Shown here piece after piece: positions 1 through 10,596 of a stretch of 64,000 nucleotides of DNA (its first letter is position 1; every line of letters begins with the position of its first letter). The stretch is from assembly GCF_022009635.1 (NCBI RefSeq), contig NZ_CP091716.1, positions 4,603,001 to 4,667,000 on the forward strand, written 5' to 3'. This stretch comes from Variovorax paradoxus. Its GTDB lineage: Bacteria; Pseudomonadota; Gammaproteobacteria; Burkholderiales; Burkholderiaceae_C. Under the pieces are notes generated by a model that saw only the letters and a program-made list of their open reading frames with translations, did not search any database and was not told the origin of the DNA. A program made the position numbers and the translations under genes.

Positions 1-698
1 TCGACGTCGTTCTCGAACGCCATGTCGGCCACGCCGCTGCGCGTGGTGTGGGTGATGGCGCCGCCCAGTTCCTCAGCCGTGACGCTCTCGTGCGTCACCG
101 TCTTCACCACCTCGGGGCCGGTGACGAACATGTAGCTGCTGTCCTTCACCATGAAGATGAAGTCGGTCATGGCGGGCGAATACACCGCGCCGCCCGCGCA
201 GGGGCCCATGATCATGCTGATCTGCGGCACCACGCCGGAGGCCATCACGTTGCGCTGGAACACGTCGGCATAGCCGCCGAGCGAAGCCACGCCTTCCTGG
301 ATGCGCGCGCCGCCCGAATCGTTCAGGCCGATGACCGGTGCGCCGACCTTCATGGCCTGGTCCATCACCTTGCAGATTTTCTCGGCATGCGCTTCGCTGA
401 GCGCGCCGCCGAAGACGGTGAAATCCTGGCTGAACACGAACACCAGGCGGCCGTTGATCATGCCGTAGCCGGTGACCACGCCGTCTCCGGGGATCTTCTG
501 CTCGGCCATGCCGAAGTCGACCGAGCGGTGCTCGACGAACATGTCCCACTCTTCAAAAGTGTTGTCGTCGAGCAGCAGCTCGATGCGCTCGCGCGCGGTG
601 AGCTTGCCCTTGGCGTGCTGCGCGTCGATGCGCTTCTGCCCGCCGCCGAGACGCGCTTGGGCGCGGCGCTTTTCGAGTTGTTCGATCAGTTCTTGCAT
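1..698 (-). CDS. pccB: Propionyl-CoA carboxylase beta subunit (partial, 3' end outside window)
   Basis: Biotin-dependent carboxyltransferase subunit that moves CO2 from carboxybiotin to propionyl-CoA, giving methylmalonyl-CoA. The first 232 codons are visible (the family is about 510 residues). Translation starts [20 protein letters not shown] and continues with the family blocks [53 protein letters not shown] and [20 protein letters not shown]; the last two line the acyl-CoA pocket. Start is the ATG at 696-698. It is the last visible gene of the scpA-GNAT-meaB-pccB string, 37 bases after meaB, so the carboxylase product feeds the mutase encoded upstream. The biotin-carrying alpha subunit is not in the window. 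Family is certain; propionyl rather than another acyl-CoA is inferred from the neighbours. Confidence 0.93.
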   Translation of the reverse strand, partial: MQELIEQLEKRRAQARLGGGQKRIDAQHAKGKLTARERIELLLDDNTFEEWDMFVEHRSVDFGMAEQKIPGDGVVTGYGMINGRLVFVFSQDFTVFGGALSEAHAEKICKVMDQAMKVGAPVIGLNDSGGARIQEGVASLGGYADVFQRNVMASGVVPQISMIMGPCAGGAVYSPAMTDFIFMVKDSSYMFVTGPEVVKTVTHESVTAEELGGAITHTTRSGVADMAFENDV

Positions 699-735
699 GG
701 TGTGCTTCCGAAGCTGTGGTCCTGAATTTCTTGTC

Positions 736-1785
736 TCATGGCTTGGCCGTGACGGCGGCCGCGGCAAGCAGGCTGCGCGCCGCCGTCGAAGCCGGCAATG
801 TGCCCTGTGCCACCTGCTGCGTGAGCTGCGGCAGCAGCTCGCGCACCTGCGGGTGATGCCTGAAGGCCTGCTTGAGGCCGGCGTCGATGCGTTCCCACAT
901 CCACGCGGTGGCCTGCTTTTCGCGGCGCCTGCCGAGCTTGCCGTTGGCGGTCTGCAGCTGCCTGAATTGCGTGACGGCGTCCCAGAAGGCGTCGACGCCG
1001 GTGCCAGCCAACGCGCTGAGCTGCAGCACCCTGGGCAGCCAGAAGCGCACTTCGGCGCCGCTGTGCGCGTCATGCACGGCATGCGCGTGGTCCGGGTTGC
1101 CCTGGTGGCCGAAAAGCCGCAGCGCCGAAGTGATCTGCGCCTGCGCGCGGGTGGCGGCGTCCTTGTCGATGTCGGCCTTGTTGATGACGACGAGGTCGGC
1201 GATTTCCATCACGCCCTTCTTGATGGCCTGAAGGTCGTCGCCGGCGTTGGGCAGCTGCATGAGCACGAACATGTCGGTCATGCCGGCCACGGCGGTCTCG
1301 CTCTGGCCCACGCCGACGGTCTCGACGATCACGATGTCGTAGCCGGCGGCCTCGCAAACCAGCATGGCTTCGCGCGTTTTCTCGGCCACGCCGCCCAGCG
1401 TGCCGCTCGACGGGCTCGGCCGTATGTAGGCGCGCTCGTGCACCGAGAGGCGCTCCATGCGCGTCTTGTCGCCCAGGATGGAGCCGCCCGACACGGTGGA
1501 AGACGGGTCGATGGTCAGCACCGCCACGCGGTGGCCCTTGCCGATCAGCAGCAGCCCCAGCGTCTCGATGAAGGTCGATTTGCCCACGCCCGGCACGCCC
1601 GAGATACCGAGCCGAAACGAACTGCCTGTGCGCGGCAGCAAGGCCGTGAGCAGCTCGTCGGCCTGCGTGCGATGGTCGGCGCGTGTCGATTCGAGCAGCG
1701 TGATCGCCTTGGCGATGGCACGGCGCTGCGCCATGCCTTCCGTGCCGGTGACCGTCGCTTCGAGGGCCTGCACGGAATTCAGCAC
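736..1785 (-). CDS. meaB: Methylmalonyl-CoA mutase accessory GTPase MeaB (ArgK family)
   Basis: G3E-type P-loop GTPase that protects methylmalonyl-CoA mutase and gates loading of adenosylcobalamin. From the GTG at 1783-1785 it has 349 residues, the normal family length. The Walker A loop GVPGVGKS is at residues 63-70, followed by [18 protein letters not shown], the switch region [10 protein letters not shown] and the base-recognition NKAD. The GTG overlaps the TGA of the upstream acetyltransferase gene by three bases, so translation is probably coupled; the open frame runs further upstream, but only through the acetyltransferase gene. An in-frame ATG at codon 18 is an alternative. Old databases call this family 'LAO/AO transport ATPase ArgK', which is not its function here. 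Confidence 0.93.
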   Translation of the reverse strand: MLNSVQALEATVTGTEGMAQRRAIAKAITLLESTRADHRTQADELLTALLPRTGSSFRLGISGVPGVGKSTFIETLGLLLIGKGHRVAVLTIDPSSTVSGGSILGDKTRMERLSVHERAYIRPSPSSGTLGGVAEKTREAMLVCEAAGYDIVIVETVGVGQSETAVAGMTDMFVLMQLPNAGDDLQAIKKGVMEIADLVVINKADIDKDAATRAQAQITSALRLFGHQGNPDHAHAVHDAHSGAEVRFWLPRVLQLSALAGTGVDAFWDAVTQFRQLQTANGKLGRRREKQATAWMWERIDAGLKQAFRHHPQVRELLPQLTQQVAQGTLPASTAARSLLAAAAVTAKP

Positions 1786-2255
1786 GCAGCAGCCTCCGAC
1801 GCGACGCGCCAGCGGTAGTACAGGTCGACGCCCTCCTCGCCTTCGAGCACGAAGCCGTGCCGCAGATAGAAGCGGTTGGCGTCGCTCTTCACCAGCGCGG
1901 TGAGCTTGATGTCGAGCTGCCGTTCGCGCGCCTGCGCCTTGGCCCAGTGCATCACCCATTCGCCGATGCCGCGGCCCTGGAAGCCGGTGCGCAGGTAGAG
2001 GTGATCGAGCCGCAGCGCGTCCGTGCCCTCGGGCTTGAGCGTGACGAAGCCGACGCGCTGGTCGCCGTCGAGCACGATGTGGTGCATGTACGGCACGACG
2101 AAGCCGGCGCTCAGGCGTTCGCGCGAGCGCGCGAGGTCGAAGCGGCCGACTCGCTCCAGGCTCGGGCGCATCGCATCGATGCGCACCGCCAGCATGTCCT
2201 CGAAATCGCCGGAATCCACCGGCTGCAGCGACAGCCGCGACAAGAGATCGCCCAC
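1779..2255 (-). CDS. GNAT family N-acetyltransferase
   Basis: Acetyl-CoA-dependent N-acetyltransferase, about 158 residues from the GTG at 2253-2255 (GAGG lies about nine bases upstream). The acetyl-CoA binding motif A is visible as [20 protein letters not shown], with the closing block [20 protein letters not shown]. Substrate unknown. It is wedged between scpA (10 bases upstream) and meaB (overlapping), so it is co-translated with the propionate enzymes. A role in acylating or de-toxifying a pathway metabolite or enzyme is possible but only inferred. A longer ORF beginning at an ATG inside scpA (2303) exists, but the domain starts after the GTG. Confidence 0.82.
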   Translation of the reverse strand: MGDLLSRLSLQPVDSGDFEDMLAVRIDAMRPSLERVGRFDLARSRERLSAGFVVPYMHHIVLDGDQRVGFVTLKPEGTDALRLDHLYLRTGFQGRGIGEWVMHWAKAQARERQLDIKLTALVKSDANRFYLRHGFVLEGEEGVDLYYRWRVASEAAAC

Positions 2256-2265
2256 GTCGCGCGCC

Positions 2266-4428
<2,163 letters not shown>

Positions 4429-4459
4429 GAGGGGCCGCTTCGCAGTGTCTTGCAGAGGT

Positions 4460-4490
4460 ATTTGCAAATTTGCTTGCACGAATTTGCAAG
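4460..4490. promoter_or_regulatory. Palindrome cluster between scpA and gntR (probable GntR operator)
   Basis: The 128-base divergent spacer is AT-rich. It contains a perfect 10-base palindrome ATTTGCAAAT (4460-4469) and CTTGCA-cgaatt-TGCAAG (4473-4490, perfect 6-base arms). Another TTGCA lies at 4450-4454. Repeated TTGCA half-sites between a GntR gene and the operon it faces are what an autoregulated local repressor would use. Binding itself is inferred. Confidence 0.6.
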
Positions 4491-4556
4491 TCGTTCGGGA
4501 GTCTAACCCATCCATAATTATTAATTCAAACCCGATTTTGAAGTACAGTGCGGCCC

Positions 4557-5198
4557 ATGTCCGCCGTCACCCTTACTCCCCGCGCCCTCTATGAAGAGGT
4601 GGCCGAGCTGCTGCGCCAGCGGATCTTCCGCCGCGAGCTGGAGCCCGGCAGCTGGATCGACGAGCTGAAGCTGGCCGAGGAGTACGGCATCAGCCGCACC
4701 CCCCTGCGCGAGGCGCTGAAGGTATTGGCGGCCGAGGGCCTGGTGACGATGAAGGTGCGCCGCGGCGCCTACGTGACCGAGGTGTCCGAGCAGGACCTGG
4801 CCGACGTGTACCACCTGCTCTCCCTTCTGGAGAGCGACGCCGCCGGCGTGGTGGCCGAGCGTGCCACCGACGCGCAGCGCGCCGAACTGAAGGCGCTGCA
4901 CGCCGAACTGGAAGCCGCCGCCACCCCGAAAGACCGCGAGCATTTCTTTGCCGTGAACGAGCGCTTCCACATGCAGCTGCTCGCCATCGCCGACAACAAG
5001 TGGCGCGACCAGATGGTGGCCGACCTGCGCAAGGTGATGAAGCTCAACCGCCGCAACTCATTGCTGAAAGCGGGGCGGATCGCGGAGTCGCTGTCGGAGC
5101 ACCGCGCCGTGATGGCCGCCATCGAGGCGCGCGACGCCGAAGCGGCCATGGCCCGCATGCGCGAGCACTTCAAGAACGGCCTCGAAGCCGCGAACTAG
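4557..5198 (+). CDS. GntR family regulator (FCD type), divergent from the methylmalonyl-CoA mutase operon
   Basis: DNA-binding regulator, 213 residues from the ATG at 4557 (an in-frame GTG lies nine bases upstream). The N-terminal winged helix spans about residues 8-72, with [20 protein letters not shown] as recognition helix and [10 protein letters not shown] as wing. The C-terminal all-alpha FCD ligand domain has [13 protein letters not shown] and [11 protein letters not shown], whose acidic and His residues usually bind a metal and a small organic acid. Divergent placement and the operator cluster suggest control of scpA-GNAT-meaB-pccB by a propionate-pathway metabolite; the ligand is unknown. 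Confidence 0.9.
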   Translation: MSAVTLTPRALYEEVAELLRQRIFRRELEPGSWIDELKLAEEYGISRTPLREALKVLAAEGLVTMKVRRGAYVTEVSEQDLADVYHLLSLLESDAAGVVAERATDAQRAELKALHAELEAAATPKDREHFFAVNERFHMQLLAIADNKWRDQMVADLRKVMKLNRRNSLLKAGRIAESLSEHRAVMAAIEARDAEAAMARMREHFKNGLEAAN

Positions 5199-5203
5199 GC
5201 GCA

Positions 5204-5218
5204 GCCCCTTTCGGGGGC
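5204..5218. terminator. Short GC hairpin between convergent gntR and iclR
   Basis: GCCCC-tttc-GGGGC stem-loop six bases after the gntR stop and just before the stop of the convergent IclR gene. There is no T-run on either strand, so it is only a candidate two-way terminator. Confidence 0.3.
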
Positions 5219-5225
5219 CGGCGCT

Positions 5226-6014
5226 TCAGTCGTGATGGCCGAGGGTGCCGATTTCCCTGGCGATGGCCCGCGCCGTTTCCAGCAGCAGCGGCGCGATGCG
5301 CGCCACCATCGCGTCCTTTGGCATCAGGTAGGCCGGGCCGCCGCAGCTGACGGCATAGCGCTCGCCTCGCGGCCCCTGCAGTGCGAAACCTAGAGCATGG
5401 ATGTGCGGGTTCCAGTCGCCGAAGGAGCCGCAGTAGCCCAGGTTCGCATATTCCTCGACCTCGGCCGTCAGGCGCGGCTCGATGGTCGGCCAGCTCTCGC
5501 CGCTCTCGATCCGGATCTGATCCAGCAGCTCGGCCTGCTCCGCCGCGGGCAGCGCCGCCAGAAAAGCCCGGCCGGCTGCCGAGGTGGCGATAGTCATGCG
5601 GGTGCCGACCTCGATGCGCGAGCTGATCACCGCCGAGCGCGGCCGCAGCGAATCGATCACGAGCATGTCGAGCTCGTCCCGCACCCCCATGTGCACGCTG
5701 ACGCCGGCCGCCTCCGCCAACTCGGCCAGGTGCGGCCGCACCACCGTGCGCAAATCGAAATGCAGCAGATAGCGACTGCTCATATCGAGCAGCGCCGGCC
5801 CCAGGCTGAAGCGCTCGTTGTCTTGCGACTGTCGCAAATAACCCGCACTCACCAGCGTAGCGGTGAGCCTCGACACCGTGGCCTTGGGAATTCCCGTGGT
5901 GTCTGCCAGTTCGCGATTGCCTATGGGTGCCGCCGCCATGCCGATGACCTTGAGGAGGGCCAGGCCGCGGGCGAGCGCGCTCACTTCTTCTTTGCCGCCA
6001 ATCGCGTCATTCAT
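5226..6014 (-). CDS. IclR family transcriptional regulator
   Basis: 262 residues. The N-terminal winged helix-turn-helix is at about residues 10-75 (SALARGLALLKVIG, then NRELADTTGIPKATVSRLTATL). The C-terminal GAF-like effector domain follows, with VGTRMTIATSAAGRAFLAAL and the closing FALQGPRGERYAVSCGGPAY typical of the family. IclR proteins usually control nearby catabolic genes, but the neighbours here are the regulator gene 4557-5198 and dusA, so the target is not evident. A possible operator lies 88-100 bases upstream of the start. Confidence 0.92.
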   Translation of the reverse strand: MNDAIGGKEEVSALARGLALLKVIGMAAAPIGNRELADTTGIPKATVSRLTATLVSAGYLRQSQDNERFSLGPALLDMSSRYLLHFDLRTVVRPHLAELAEAAGVSVHMGVRDELDMLVIDSLRPRSAVISSRIEVGTRMTIATSAAGRAFLAALPAAEQAELLDQIRIESGESWPTIEPRLTAEVEEYANLGYCGSFGDWNPHIHALGFALQGPRGERYAVSCGGPAYLMPKDAMVARIAPLLLETARAIAREIGTLGHHD

Positions 6015-6101
6015 GTATTCGAAACCTTCTTATTTCCCTGATGCACCTCATTTTTCAGCAAAAAACGGTTGACGTGCCACTTATCACGAAGTAGCAATTT
6101 C

Positions 6102-6114
6102 GAAACAGCGTTTC
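6102..6114. promoter_or_regulatory. Possible IclR operator GAAAC-agc-GTTTC
   Basis: The 160-base gap 6015-6174 upstream of the IclR gene contains a perfect 5-3-5 inverted repeat GAAACAGCGTTTC. A related CGAAAC half-site lies at 6019-6024 close to the start codon. IclR proteins bind short inverted repeats of this size, so autoregulation is plausible. No other structure is evident in the gap. Confidence 0.35.
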
Positions 6115-6174
6115 ATTTGGCGGCAAACGGGCGTGAAAACACCCGTGCCGGAAGCCGAAACAGGCGCGCCGGGA

Positions 6175-7176
6175 TCAGGCCGCCTGGGCCGCCGGCTCGT
6201 GCGCGATCGCCATCACTTCGTGCGGCGGCAGCGTCTTGTGCCGGTGGTCGCTCCAGACCTGGCGCCAGCGGCGCGCGCCCGGCAGGCCGTTGCGCAGGCC
6301 CAGCATGTGGCGCGCGATCGACGACCACTGCGTGCCGTGCTCGGCGGCTTCGCGGACCATGTAGTCGCACATCAGCGACTCGACCTCTTCGCGCGTCAGC
6401 GTCTGCGGCGCGGCGCCGTAGAACTCGGCGTCCCATTCGGCGAGCCACCACGGGTTGTGGTACGCCTCGCGCCCGATCATCACGCCGTCGAGCAGCCGCA
6501 GGTGCTCGTGCACCTGTGCATTGACCGAGATGCCGCCGTTGATTGAGAAATTCAGCGCGGGAAACTCATGCTTCAGCCGGTGCACCAGTTCGTAGCGCAG
6601 CGGCGGGATCTCGCGGTTCTGCTTCGGGCTCAGGCCCTGCAGCCATGCGTTGCGCGCATGCACGATGAAGGTGTGGCAGCCAGCCTCGCTCACCTGCCCG
6701 ACGAAGTCGCGCACGAACTCGTAGCTCTCGATCTTGTCGATGCCGATGCGGTGCTTGACCGTGACGGGCACGCTCACCACGTCGACCATCGCCTTCACGC
6801 AATCGGCCACCAGTTGCGGCTCGTTCATCAGGCAGGCGCCGAAAGCGCCGCGCTGCACACGCTCGCTCGGGCAGCCGCAGTTCAGGTTGATTTCGTCGTA
6901 GCCCCACTCCTCGCCCAGCTTCGCGCAATGCGCCAGGTCGGCAGGCTCGCTGCCGCCGAGTTGCAGGGCCACGGGGTGTTCTTCGGTGTTGAAGCGAAGG
7001 TGCCGAGGTACGTCGCCGTGTATCAGCGCGCCGGTCGTGACCATCTCGGTGTAAAGGAGCGCGTGGCGGGACAGCAGGCGGTGGAGGTACCTGCAATGGC
7101 GATCGGTCCAATCCATCATCGGAGCGACCGAAAGCACTTTCTTGTTTGAATTCAACAACTTATCTCTATATCCCAT
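6175..7176 (-). CDS. dusA: tRNA-dihydrouridine(20/20a) synthase DusA
   Basis: FMN-dependent reductase that converts uridine 20/20a in the tRNA D-loop to dihydrouridine. 333 residues from the ATG at 7174-7176, which has GGTGA five bases upstream; a second ATG 15 bases earlier is possible. Diagnostic blocks are VLSVAPMMDWTDRHCRYLHR (FMN site), INLNCGCPSERVQRGAFGACLM with the catalytic Cys at about residue 115, KHRIGIDKIESYEF and the HARNAWLQGLSPKQNREIPP loop specific to DusA. A housekeeping gene set between catabolic loci. Confidence 0.96.
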   Translation of the reverse strand: MGYRDKLLNSNKKVLSVAPMMDWTDRHCRYLHRLLSRHALLYTEMVTTGALIHGDVPRHLRFNTEEHPVALQLGGSEPADLAHCAKLGEEWGYDEINLNCGCPSERVQRGAFGACLMNEPQLVADCVKAMVDVVSVPVTVKHRIGIDKIESYEFVRDFVGQVSEAGCHTFIVHARNAWLQGLSPKQNREIPPLRYELVHRLKHEFPALNFSINGGISVNAQVHEHLRLLDGVMIGREAYHNPWWLAEWDAEFYGAAPQTLTREEVESLMCDYMVREAAEHGTQWSSIARHMLGLRNGLPGARRWRQVWSDHRHKTLPPHEVMAIAHEPAAQAA

Positions 7177-7225
7177 ACGTTCACCGCCCATCGGCCCGGG
7201 TGAGCTGGCCAACCGGTGGGGCACC

Positions 7226-7258
7226 GGCTGCATCGGTGTCGTAGTTTCTCATGCAGCC
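7226..7258. repeat. Inverted repeat between the acyl-CoA dehydrogenase gene and dusA
   Basis: Perfect 8-base arms GGCTGCAT (7226-7233) and ATGCAGCC (7251-7258) with a 17-base spacer, in the 134-base gap upstream of dusA. It could be a transcript hairpin ending the acyl-CoA dehydrogenase mRNA or a regulator site; no T-run follows on the minus strand. Confidence 0.35.
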
Positions 7259-7310
7259 ACTGCTCATGGGATTTGCGGCCCGGCAGAGCCGGTGGGATGG
7301 GTTCGATCGC

Positions 7311-9023
7311 TCAGCCCGTCACCATCGCGCGATGCACGATCTTCCGTGCCGCAGCCTGCGTGACCGTCCCACCCAGCGTTCCGTAGTGCGATCCCCATGC
7401 CCCCGAAGCACCAGGGCCGCGCGTGCTCATGAAAGCATCCACCACCTCTTGGCTGCCGTGGCGCAGAAGTTCCGCGCCCTGAAGCGCCCGTGCAACCGCC
7501 TCGGTCATCGGCCGCGCCAGGAATTCGTCGTCGATCGCGGCGCGCACCAGCCGCTCGGCATGGCTGACCAGTGCATCGAAGCGGCCGTCCTGCCCGGCCA
7601 GCGGCTTCAGTTCCTCGAACAACGCATCGATCGTCCGCGAGTCCTTGCTCATTGCGCGCCGAACATCCATGCACATCATGTTCGCGGTCCCCTCCCACAC
7701 GCTGTTGAGCGGAGACTCGCGGTACACGCGCGCCATCGGCCCCTCCTCGATGAAGCCGTTGCCGCCGTGGCACTGCAGGGCCTCGAAGGCAATGGAGGGA
7801 GCGCGTGAGCAGTTGAAGAACTTCGCAGCCGGCGTGGCGATGCGGGCCAGCAGCCTCTCGTGCTCGCTGGCGTTCATCAGGTCGGTGGCCTTGGCCACGC
7901 GCAAGGCCATCAGCGTGGCGGCCTCGACTTCCACGGCCATGTCGGCCAGCACGTTGACCATCATCGGGCGGTCGGCAATCGACGAGCCGAAGGCGCCACG
8001 CGTGGTGGTGTGCCGCAGCGCCAGCGTGAGCGACTGGCGCATCAGCCCGGCAGATCCCACTGCGAAATCCAGCCGCGTCAGATGCGCATGCGAGAGGATT
8101 TCGCGAATGCCCTTGCCTTCCTGCCCCACCCGGATGGCGAGCGTGCCGGCGTACTCCACCTCGCTGGAGGCGTTCGACCTGTTGCCGCACTTGTCCTTGA
8201 GGCGCTGCACGAAGAAGCGGTTGTGGCTGCCGCCGGGCAGCGTGCGCGGCAGGAAGAAGCAGGTGACTTCGCCATCCACCTTGGCCAGCGTGAAGAAACC
8301 ATCGGACTGCGGCACCGAGCAGAACCACTTGTGGCCGGTCAGTTCGTACCAGTTCGCAGTGGCGCCGTGGTAGTCGCTCGTGTGCGAATGGCGCGCCGTG
8401 GTCTGCGTCTGGCGCAGGTCGGAGCCGCCCTGCTTTTCCGTCATGGCATAGCCGACGACCACTGACGGCTTCTCGCCCACTTCCTTGCGGCTGAACTCGT
8501 AGGTCGTGCCTTTCGATTTTTCCGCCCAGATCGCAAGCGCCGGCTCGGCCTCGAAGCCGGCATGGGAGGCATAGGCCATGCCGGTGGGGCAAGCCGTTCC
8601 GTGCTCGACCTGGTTCCACAGGTACGACAGCACCGCGCGCGCGAAGTGGCTGTTCTTCTCCTGGGTGCGCCATGTGAGGTTGGGCACTTCGTGCTTCCAT
8701 GCGAGAGTCATCAGTTCATGCCAACTCGGATGGAAGTCGACCCAGTCGATGCGATTGCCGAAGCGGTCGTGCGTCTGGAGTTCGGGAACATGGCGGTTCG
8801 CCAGCCTCGCCAGCTCCTGCACGTCCTCGTCGCCAGCAACCGCTCCCAGCGCTTCGCAACGCGATGCGGCCCAGGGCGCCTCGCGCTCGATTGCCGCCTT
8901 CAGCACCGCGTCCCCGCTGAAGGCATTGAAGCCGCTGGCCGGCAGCGCCTGGTTGAGCACTTCATGCGTGTCGTAGCGATCCGCGGGCGCTTCGAGGATG
9001 TCCGCGGCAAGGGGCTTGTTCAT
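7311..9023 (-). CDS. Acyl-CoA dehydrogenase family protein, AidB-like
   Basis: FAD flavoprotein of the acyl-CoA dehydrogenase superfamily, 570 residues from the ATG at 9021-9023. It is longer than ordinary acyl-CoA dehydrogenases (about 380) and matches the AidB/DmdC-like long group. Visible blocks: GYAMTEKQGGSDLRQTQTTA (FAD/substrate site), LTGHKWFCSVPQSDGFFTLA, LDFAVGSAGLMRQSLTLALR, and ALQCHGGNGFIEEGPMARVY with the segment ESPLNSVWEGTANMMCMDVR. The start codon overlaps the TGA of the TetR gene (ATGA), so the two are co-translated and the regulator probably controls this enzyme. Substrate unknown: a branched or short acyl-CoA, or an AidB-like protective role. Confidence 0.9.
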   Translation of the reverse strand: MNKPLAADILEAPADRYDTHEVLNQALPASGFNAFSGDAVLKAAIEREAPWAASRCEALGAVAGDEDVQELARLANRHVPELQTHDRFGNRIDWVDFHPSWHELMTLAWKHEVPNLTWRTQEKNSHFARAVLSYLWNQVEHGTACPTGMAYASHAGFEAEPALAIWAEKSKGTTYEFSRKEVGEKPSVVVGYAMTEKQGGSDLRQTQTTARHSHTSDYHGATANWYELTGHKWFCSVPQSDGFFTLAKVDGEVTCFFLPRTLPGGSHNRFFVQRLKDKCGNRSNASSEVEYAGTLAIRVGQEGKGIREILSHAHLTRLDFAVGSAGLMRQSLTLALRHTTTRGAFGSSIADRPMMVNVLADMAVEVEAATLMALRVAKATDLMNASEHERLLARIATPAAKFFNCSRAPSIAFEALQCHGGNGFIEEGPMARVYRESPLNSVWEGTANMMCMDVRRAMSKDSRTIDALFEELKPLAGQDGRFDALVSHAERLVRAAIDDEFLARPMTEAVARALQGAELLRHGSQEVVDAFMSTRGPGASGAWGSHYGTLGGTVTQAAARKIVHRAMVTG

Positions 9024-9700
9024 GGGGGTCTCCGAGAGAGTTTCCGAACCGTGGCGGGAGAAGCGGAAGAAGCCGACACGCTGGCGCACGCCAGCCTGGC
9101 GATCTGGTCCGCCAGCATGGCCACTTCACGCTGGTAGTCGTCCGTGTCCTGGTGCTGCTGGCGGCTGAGGGGCGACAGCGGCCCGATCAGCCCCTCCATG
9201 AACCCGCCCACGATGACGGAGGCGGCAATCTCGGGCTGCATGTCAGGCGTCATTTCCCCCGATGACTGCCCCGACGCGACGATGGCGCGTATCACCTCGC
9301 TGATCGCAGCCCGGTACACCAGCCGGACCTCGTCGATCTCCTTGTCGCACGGCTCCGCGATCAGCGCGTAAGCCAGGCGCGGGTTGCGCATGGCCCGCCG
9401 CACGAAGGTCGCCACGGCCGAGCGCAACCGGCCCAGGGCCGAGTCGTGCGTCGCGGCGATCTCGGCCAGCACGTCCACTTCGCGCTGCGACACGGCGGAC
9501 AGCACCTCGGCGAAAAGCTCGGCCTTGGACGGGAAGTAGCGGTACACCGTGCCGGTGGCAATGCCGGCCGCCGCGGCGACGCTGGCGACCTGCGCCTCCC
9601 TCCAGCCGCCCTCGCTCACCAGTGAGCGGGCAACCCGCAGGATGCGGGTGCGGTTGTCCTGCAGGCGGGCTTCGACGGCAGCGGTCTGTCTGTAGGCCAT
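9020..9700 (-). CDS. TetR/AcrR family regulator coupled to the acyl-CoA dehydrogenase gene
   Basis: 226 residues. The N-terminal three-helix DNA-binding domain is at about residues 12-62, with the diagnostic VASVAAAAGIATGTVYRYFP followed by SKAELFAEVLSAV. The remaining helices form the ligand pocket. Its stop overlaps the start of the downstream acyl-CoA dehydrogenase gene by four bases. Two near-palindromic TGAA-N6-TTCA sites lie 8-46 bases upstream of its start codon, the expected position for an autorepressor. The effector is probably an acyl-CoA or fatty acid, which is inference from the partner. Confidence 0.93.
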   Translation of the reverse strand: MAYRQTAAVEARLQDNRTRILRVARSLVSEGGWREAQVASVAAAAGIATGTVYRYFPSKAELFAEVLSAVSQREVDVLAEIAATHDSALGRLRSAVATFVRRAMRNPRLAYALIAEPCDKEIDEVRLVYRAAISEVIRAIVASGQSSGEMTPDMQPEIAASVIVGGFMEGLIGPLSPLSRQQHQDTDDYQREVAMLADQIARLACASVSASSASPATVRKLSRRPP

Positions 9701-9707
9701 GAATGAA

Positions 9708-9746
9708 ATGAACCGGGATTCACCAATGATGTGAATCCCGGTTCAT
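9708..9746. promoter_or_regulatory. Twin TetR-type operator (39-base perfect inverted repeat)
   Basis: Arms ATGAACCGGGATTCAC (9708-9723) and GTGAATCCCGGTTCAT (9731-9746) are perfectly complementary over 16 bases around a 7-base centre. Each arm is itself a near-palindrome of the form TGAA-N6-TTCA, so the element reads as two adjacent operators. It fills the 46-base gap between the AraC stop and the TetR start. It could also fold as a hairpin ending the araC transcript, but no T-run follows. Confidence 0.7.
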
Positions 9747-10568
9747 TCATTCAATCGGTAGAGACCCGCATCGGGGCTCCCGTGCCATGTAGTTGCCCGG
9801 AGTCACGCCGAAGCAGCGACGGAACCACCGCGAAAAATGCGCCTGGTCGGCAAAGCCGCATTGCGCCGCCACGTCGGCCTGCGCGCGGCCTTCGCGCAGC
9901 AGGGCCTTGGCCCGGCCGATGCGGGCAAGCCGCGCATAGTGGGCCGGCGCCATGCCGACGGCGACACGGAACAGGCGATGGAAGTGCTCCCTCGACACCC
10001 CGAGCCGCGACGCCAGCGCGCCCGGGTCGATGCGGCAGGCGTCTTCGGTCTCCAGCGCGGTGCAGATCGCCTCGACGCGCTCGTCGCCCGCGCGGCGCTC
10101 GACCGGCACCAGCTCGCGGCCGGTCTGCGCGCGCAAGACGTGCTCCAGCAGCCGCCCGACCGCCACGCCGTCTCCGGACCGCGCGGCGCAGGCGAGCGCG
10201 TCGGCCATCGCCGCGTCATGCCACACGCCGTTCAGCAACTCGCCGCGCAGCCCGACAGGCCATCCGAGGCGCGCCTCGGCCCATGCATGCGGCACATACA
10301 GCATCACCATGCGAAAGCCCTGCGCACTCACACCGGCCGTGTGCAGCATGAAGGGCGCCATCAGCACGATGTCGCCCGCTCCGGCAATGCGCCGTTCGCC
10401 GGCGCAGGTGAATTCGCAGCGCCCTTCGAGAATCGCGCCCACGCTCCACTCGGCATGCCAGTGCAGTTCGAAATGCGCCTTGGGGTCGGCCGAGAACATG
10501 GCCTCGACCTGCACGGCGCCTTCCATCGGAAGACCGATGACATGCGAAGCGGCGGCGGGAGAACTCAT
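9747..10568 (-). CDS. AraC family transcriptional regulator with N-terminal cupin
   Basis: 273 residues from the ATG at 10566-10568. The N-terminal half is a cupin-like sensor (FELHWHAEWSVGAILEGRCE, then AGAGDIVLMAPFMLHTAGVS). The C-terminal half holds two HTH motifs: DPGALASRLGVSREHFHRLF and RAQADVAAQCGFADQAHFSR, followed by the family ending FRRCFGVTPGNYM. It lies 28 bases after the acetoacetate decarboxylase-like gene in the same direction, so the two may share a transcript. The target genes are not evident. Confidence 0.9.
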   Translation of the reverse strand: MSSPAAASHVIGLPMEGAVQVEAMFSADPKAHFELHWHAEWSVGAILEGRCEFTCAGERRIAGAGDIVLMAPFMLHTAGVSAQGFRMVMLYVPHAWAEARLGWPVGLRGELLNGVWHDAAMADALACAARSGDGVAVGRLLEHVLRAQTGRELVPVERRAGDERVEAICTALETEDACRIDPGALASRLGVSREHFHRLFRVAVGMAPAHYARLARIGRAKALLREGRAQADVAAQCGFADQAHFSRWFRRCFGVTPGNYMAREPRCGSLPIE

Positions 10569-10596
10569 CCCGCCAAGCGTAGCGCCGCCCGCTTCG

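Noticed and set aside
736..1785. Label of arginine/ornithine transport ATPase for the ArgK-family gene
   Set aside because: Its position between scpA and pccB and the MeaB motifs show the mutase-chaperone role.
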